From NCBI GenBank assembly GCA_038222915.1, contig JBBRHH010000193.1, positions 1 through 10,042 of the forward strand: a stretch of DNA of 10,042 bases, read 5' to 3'. Source of the DNA: JBBRHH01 sp038222915. Its GTDB lineage: Bacteria > Planctomycetota > Phycisphaerae > Tepidisphaerales > Tepidisphaeraceae. Position 1 is the first letter of the stretch, and every line of letters starts with the position of its first letter. The notes under the pieces are model-generated. The model worked only from the letters and a program-made list of their open reading frames with translations. It was not told the origin of the DNA and searched no databases. Of the stretch, positions 6,665 to 10,042 are shown one piece after another. The translations under genes were made by a program, and so were the position numbers.

Positions 6665-8197
6665 ATGGCGGACATTGTTCTGACGACGCTGAACGCGAAG
6701 TACATTCATGCGGCGTTCGGGCTGCGCTATCTCATGGCAAACCTGGGGGAGTTGCACCACCGGGCGTGTCTGCTGGAATTCGACATCAATCAACGGCCAG
6801 TCGACGTGCTGGAGATGATTCTGGCCCACGAACCGCGCATCGTCGGCATCGGGGTGTACATCTGGAATGTGGCGCAGGCGACACAGTTGGTCAGTGATTT
6901 GAAGCGGGTTCGGCCTGACGTCATCGTAGTGTTGGGCGGGCCGGAAGTGAGCTACGAAACAGACGAACAGGAGATCTGCCGGGTGGCGGACTATGTGATC
7001 ACCGGCGAGGCGGATCTGGCATTTGGAGAATTGTGTGCCAAGTTGCTGGCGGGGGAGAAGCCGCTGATGAAGGTGATCGGTGCGGGGCTGCCGGAGTTTG
7101 CTCGGAGCGCCGTTGCGTTGCCCTATCACCTTTACTCCGAGCAGGACGCGGCGAACCGTGTGATCTACGTCGAGGCTTCGCGGGGTTGTCCGTTCAAGTG
7201 CGAGTTTTGTCTGTCGTCGCTGGACGTGCCGGTGCGCAATGTGCCGCTGGACGCGTTTTTGCCGGCGATGCAGGGGCTGCTGGATCGCGGCGTGACGCAG
7301 TTCAAATTTGTCGATCGCACGTTCAATCTGAATGTGACGATCGGGAAGGCGATTCTGGGGTTTTTTCTGGAGCGGATGAGGCCTGGGCTGTTTCTGCATT
7401 TTGAGATGATTCCGGATCGGTTGCCCGAGCCGCTGCGCGATCTGATCCGGCAGTTTCCGGCCGGTGCGCTTCAGTTTGAGGTGGGAATCCAAACATTCAA
7501 CGATGACATCGCGACGCTGATCAGCCGTCGGCAGGACAACGAAAAAGTGGCCGAGAATCTGCGCTGGCTACGCGATGAGACCGGCGTTCACGTGCATGCC
7601 GATCTGATTGCAGGGCTGCCGGGGGAGGATCTGGAGAGCTTCGGGCAGGGGTTTGATCGATTGGTGGAGATGCGGCCGCAGGAGATCCAGGTGGGAATCT
7701 TGAAGCGGCTGCGCGGGACGCCGATTGTCCGACACGATGAAACATGGGGGATGGTCTACAGCCCGACGCCGCCGTATGAGGTGCTGCGGACCAGGCTGAT
7801 CGATTTCGAAACGATGCAGAAGGTCCGGCGTTTTTCACGTTATTGGGACCTCGTTGCCAACAGCGGAAATTTTGTGGACACGACTCCCAGGGTGTGGGCG
7901 GAGGGATCGGCATTTGCCGGGTTCTGGCGATGGAGTGACTGGATCCATGTGCGGGCGGGGCGCACGCACGGCATTGCGCTGAACCGTTTGGCGGAGTTGC
8001 TGTTTGAGTATCTGACGCGGGAGCTTGGTCAGGATCGCACAGAGGTAGCCGAGACGATGTGGCGGGATTGGCAGCGCGGCGGGCGGCGCGAGAGGCCGGA
8101 ATTCTTGAAGGAGCTGGTTGGGCCCGCGCCGCGCGGGCCGCGATTGGAACATCCAGCCTCGCCGGCGCGGCAGGCGCGGCATCTGGGCACTGTCTGA
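6665..8197 (+). CDS. B12-binding domain/radical SAM protein with DUF4080-like C-terminus
   Basis: The 510 residues begin MADIVLTTLNAKYIHAAFGL, the usual opening of this family, so I start at the ATG at 6665. An upstream ATG at 6554 would overlap sthA. A GTG at 6656 is possible, because AGGA sits 6 bases before it. Residues about 1-130 form a Rossmann-like cobalamin-binding type domain ('VVLGGPEVSYE', 'VITGEADLAF'). The 4Fe-4S cluster ligands are Cys175, Cys179 and Cys182 in 'GCPFKCEFC', so it should cleave S-adenosylmethionine by radical chemistry. 'FKFVDRTFNLN', 'FEVGIQTFN' and 'ADLIAGLPGE' are barrel strands. From about 340 on it resembles DUF4080, ending in 'PARQARH'. The classic DxHxxG cobalamin motif is absent. 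The substrate is unknown; cytoplasmic. Confidence 0.88.
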   Translation: MADIVLTTLNAKYIHAAFGLRYLMANLGELHHRACLLEFDINQRPVDVLEMILAHEPRIVGIGVYIWNVAQATQLVSDLKRVRPDVIVVLGGPEVSYETDEQEICRVADYVITGEADLAFGELCAKLLAGEKPLMKVIGAGLPEFARSAVALPYHLYSEQDAANRVIYVEASRGCPFKCEFCLSSLDVPVRNVPLDAFLPAMQGLLDRGVTQFKFVDRTFNLNVTIGKAILGFFLERMRPGLFLHFEMIPDRLPEPLRDLIRQFPAGALQFEVGIQTFNDDIATLISRRQDNEKVAENLRWLRDETGVHVHADLIAGLPGEDLESFGQGFDRLVEMRPQEIQVGILKRLRGTPIVRHDETWGMVYSPTPPYEVLRTRLIDFETMQKVRRFSRYWDLVANSGNFVDTTPRVWAEGSAFAGFWRWSDWIHVRAGRTHGIALNRLAELLFEYLTRELGQDRTEVAETMWRDWQRGGRRERPEFLKELVGPAPRGPRLEHPASPARQARHLGTV

Positions 8198-8267
8198 CGG
8201 GGTGAAACGTTCTGGATTCTGGGAGGGTATCAGTGCATGGGCGTTCATTGTCTTTTGGGAGCACCGC

Positions 8268-9851
8268 ATGAAATCACTCGTCGTCGCGATTTTTCTGTTG
8301 TTGTGTTGCATGCCGAGGATGGCGGTAGCGGAAGGGCCGAAGGAGCTTTGGCTTTACTACCCGACAAATTTCGCGGTCGATGAGAACGTCGACAAGCTGG
8401 AGAAGATCTGGCGGCGGGCGGCGGCGGCCGGTTATACGCATGTTCTGCTGGGGGATTCGAAGTTTGCGCGGCTGAAAGACATGGAGGCGCGATATTTCAA
8501 GAACGTGGAGCGCGCAAAAAAGCTGGGGGCGGAGTTGAAGCTGCAGATTGTGCCGGGCATCTTTTCGATTGGTTATTCGGATGATCTGCTGTCAAACGAC
8601 GTGAACCTGGCCGAGGGGCTGCCGGTGAAGGACACGCTGTTTGTCGTTAAGAACGGCGAGGCGCGGGTGGTAGCGGAGCAGCCGATCGCGTTTTCGACCA
8701 AGTGGGACTTCAAGGATGACAATGTGCAGATGGAGGGGATGACCGCAACGGTGTCGGACAATACGACTAACGCGCGGTTCGTGCAGAAGCTGAAAGTGAT
8801 GCCGTTTCGGTGCTATCACATTTCGGTGGAGGTGAAGACGGAGGACTATGCCGGAGTGCCGGAGGTCAAGGTGAACGTCGGCGATGCGGGGCTGGAATTC
8901 ACGAACCTTGGTGTGAAACATAAGCAGGATTGGAAGACGCACCACATCATTTTCAATTCACAGGACCACAACGAGGTGACGACGTATTTCGGCGTCTGGG
9001 GCAATGCCAAAGGGAAACTCGCATGGCGGAATTGGAAAGTGGAAGAGGCGGGGCTGCTGAATGTCTTGCGGCGCGACGGTGCGCCGTGCGTGGTGAAGAT
9101 GGATGGGGCGGAGGGGAAGGTGCTGGCCGAAGGAAAGGATTATGAGCCGATTGCCGATCCTCGGCTGGGGATGGTGCCGTATGCAGGCGAGTACGAGGTG
9201 TATCACGAGCCGCCGACGATTCATACCAAACTGGCGGATGGGACGCGGGTACGGGTTTCGTGGTATCACCCGATGCTGACGTACGACGGGCAGGTGATGT
9301 GCTGCCCATCGGATCCGGGAACGCTGGCGGCGCTGGCCGATCAGGCGAAGCGGGTGAAGGCGGCCTTTGGGCCGGCCGCGGCGGGGTACATGATGTCGTA
9401 CGACGAAATTCGGGTATTGAACTGGGATGAGTCGTGCCAGAAGCGGAAGATGGACGCCGGGCCGATCCTGGCCGAAAGCGTGCGGCAGAGTACGAAGCTG
9501 TTGGAGGGATCGCAGACCTACACCTGGAGCGACATGTTCGATCCGTATCACAATGCGGTGAAGAAGGATTATTATCTGGTACGCGGTGATCTGACGGGGT
9601 CGTGGGAAGGGTTGTCGAAAGAGACGATTGTGTTCAACTGGAACTTCGACAAGCGGGATCAGTCACTGAAGTTCTTTGCCGATCGCGGGCATAAGCAGAT
9701 CATCGCGGGGTATTACGATGGGCCGGTGGATGGGATCAAGCCGTGGCTGGTGTCGGCGGGGAAGGTGCAGGGGGTGATTGGGGTGATGTATACGACCTGG
9801 GAGAGTAACTTCGACAAGATCGAGGCGTTTGCGAGGGCTTGCCGGGACTGA
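8268..9851 (+). CDS. Exported glycoside hydrolase-like barrel protein with jelly-roll insert
   Basis: The protein has 527 residues. The ATG at 8268 follows GGGAG by 6 bases and begins a clean signal peptide, MKSLVVAIFLLLCCMPRMAVA, cut before Glu22. A longer frame from 8118 overlaps the previous gene and buries the signal, so I rejected it. Residues about 25-125 look like the first strands and helices of a TIM barrel ('AAAAGYTHVLLGDSKF'). About 140-262 looks like a CBM-type beta-sandwich ('VSVEVKTEDYAG'-like strands and a closing 'KLAWRNWKVEEAG'). The barrel resumes from about 335, with an acidic pair Asp379-Glu380 in 'YMMSYDEIRVLNW' at a place where retaining hydrolases such as GH20 carry catalytic Asp-Glu. 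Substrate unknown; a polysaccharide role outside the membrane is inferred. It lies 70 bases after the radical SAM gene. Confidence 0.7.
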   Translation: MKSLVVAIFLLLCCMPRMAVAEGPKELWLYYPTNFAVDENVDKLEKIWRRAAAAGYTHVLLGDSKFARLKDMEARYFKNVERAKKLGAELKLQIVPGIFSIGYSDDLLSNDVNLAEGLPVKDTLFVVKNGEARVVAEQPIAFSTKWDFKDDNVQMEGMTATVSDNTTNARFVQKLKVMPFRCYHISVEVKTEDYAGVPEVKVNVGDAGLEFTNLGVKHKQDWKTHHIIFNSQDHNEVTTYFGVWGNAKGKLAWRNWKVEEAGLLNVLRRDGAPCVVKMDGAEGKVLAEGKDYEPIADPRLGMVPYAGEYEVYHEPPTIHTKLADGTRVRVSWYHPMLTYDGQVMCCPSDPGTLAALADQAKRVKAAFGPAAAGYMMSYDEIRVLNWDESCQKRKMDAGPILAESVRQSTKLLEGSQTYTWSDMFDPYHNAVKKDYYLVRGDLTGSWEGLSKETIVFNWNFDKRDQSLKFFADRGHKQIIAGYYDGPVDGIKPWLVSAGKVQGVIGVMYTTWESNFDKIEAFARACRD

Positions 9852-9875
9852 TGGTGTGGACGGAAGATAGAAAGA

Positions 9876-9906
9876 GCCGGCCCTCCTTGCTGTAAGGAGG
9901 GCCGGC
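9876..9906 (-). terminator. Strong hairpin between convergent genes, likely terminator for the minus-strand gene
   Basis: Arms GCCGGCCCTCCTT (9876-9888) and AAGGAGGGCCGGC (9894-9906) make a perfect 13-bp GC-rich stem with a 5-base loop. On the minus strand it is followed by TCTTTCTATCTTCC, a fair T-rich tail, and it comes 28 bases after the stop of the minus-strand gene. On the plus strand the following bases (GTTATCAACAC) have no T-run, so it is weaker for the exported-protein gene, though it may block read-through both ways. Confidence 0.75.
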
Positions 9907-9934
9907 GTTATCAACACAGGTCGATGACAATGGG

Positions 9935-10042
9935 TTAGTTCGTCGCGTAAGTCGAGGAACTGGTGGCACCCGCAGCGGGGACCAGGTACGAATCGTCTGA
10001 ATAGTTGCAGCTCGCGCCATTGGCAGTGCTACCGCCATCCTG
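9935..10042 (-). CDS. C-terminal end of an unrecognised protein
   Basis: On the minus strand a frame open from the window edge ends at TAA (9935-9937) and gives 35 residues. It is rich in Ser, Gly, Ala and Thr and includes 'CNYSDDSYLVPAAGATSSS', ending in 'TYATN'. This composition and the terminator hairpin 28 bases beyond the stop support a real gene end. It looks like the tail of a secreted or surface protein, perhaps a prepilin-like one, but nothing in it is diagnostic. The overlapping frame with a start at 10038 has an Arg/Pro-rich composition typical of a shadow frame. Most of the gene lies outside the window. Confidence 0.5.
   Translation of the reverse strand, partial: QDGGSTANGASCNYSDDSYLVPAAGATSSSTYATN

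Noticed and set aside
6530..7492. Minus-strand open frame of 320 codons opposite the radical SAM gene
   Set aside because: It covers the CxxxCxxC-bearing gene and the start of sthA, is Arg/His/Gln/Pro-rich, and shows no family motif.
8121..8139. GC-rich palindrome GGCCCGCGC / GCGCGGGCC
   Set aside because: It lies inside the radical SAM coding region in Gly/Pro/Arg codons, with no T-run, and is likely a by-product of base composition.
8118..8267. Earlier start for the exported protein
   Set aside because: The extra 50 residues are translated from the end of the previous gene in another frame and would hide the signal peptide.
1..10042. Search for CRISPR arrays, insertion sequences, tRNA, phage or defence genes
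   Set aside because: No spaced direct repeats, transposase motifs, tRNA-like folds or toxin/nuclease motifs were seen. The genes look like ordinary chromosomal content.

Overview
The window comes from a GC-rich bacterial chromosome, most likely a planctomycete and perhaps class Phycisphaerae. This rests on family resemblance recalled from memory: a sigma factor tail followed by a small one-pass membrane protein carrying an 'RLQP...LD...MFEAGR' motif, then a secreted helical protein with 'LLPDRLDQTPGN' and 'PGAPNLYWALADLPRP' segments. Both motifs recur in planctomycete genomes. No search could be run, so the taxon is an inference.

Layout: (1) 1-2002, plus strand: the end of a sigma-70 family regulator, an overlapping anti-sigma-like membrane protein, and a secreted protein, arranged as one operon. 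(2) 2076-3131, plus strand: transaldolase with a strong ribosome binding site and a strong intrinsic terminator. (3) 3169-6560, minus strand: soluble pyridine nucleotide transhydrogenase (sthA), and downstream of it a 643-residue TPR protein of unknown function that may have its own promoter. (4) 6665-9851, plus strand: a B12-binding/radical SAM protein diverging from sthA, followed by an exported protein resembling a glycoside hydrolase barrel with a jelly-roll insert. (5) 9876-10042: a strong hairpin and the last 35 codons of an unrecognised minus-strand gene.

Transaldolase (non-oxidative pentose phosphate pathway) and SthA (NADPH/NADH exchange) both bear on NADPH balance, but they are not in one transcription unit, so a functional link is only suggested. 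Every intergenic gap is shorter than about 110 bases. I see no tRNA, rRNA, mobile element, CRISPR array or phage remnant. Base composition and codon style look even throughout, so nothing points to recent transfer. The window reads mostly as ordinary chromosome. The points most worth a second look are the sigma/membrane/secreted trio, the unclassified exported barrel protein, the radical SAM protein of unknown substrate, a perfect 12-bp palindrome in the divergent promoter region, and a terminator whose T-tract also encodes the lysine tail of the opposing gene.
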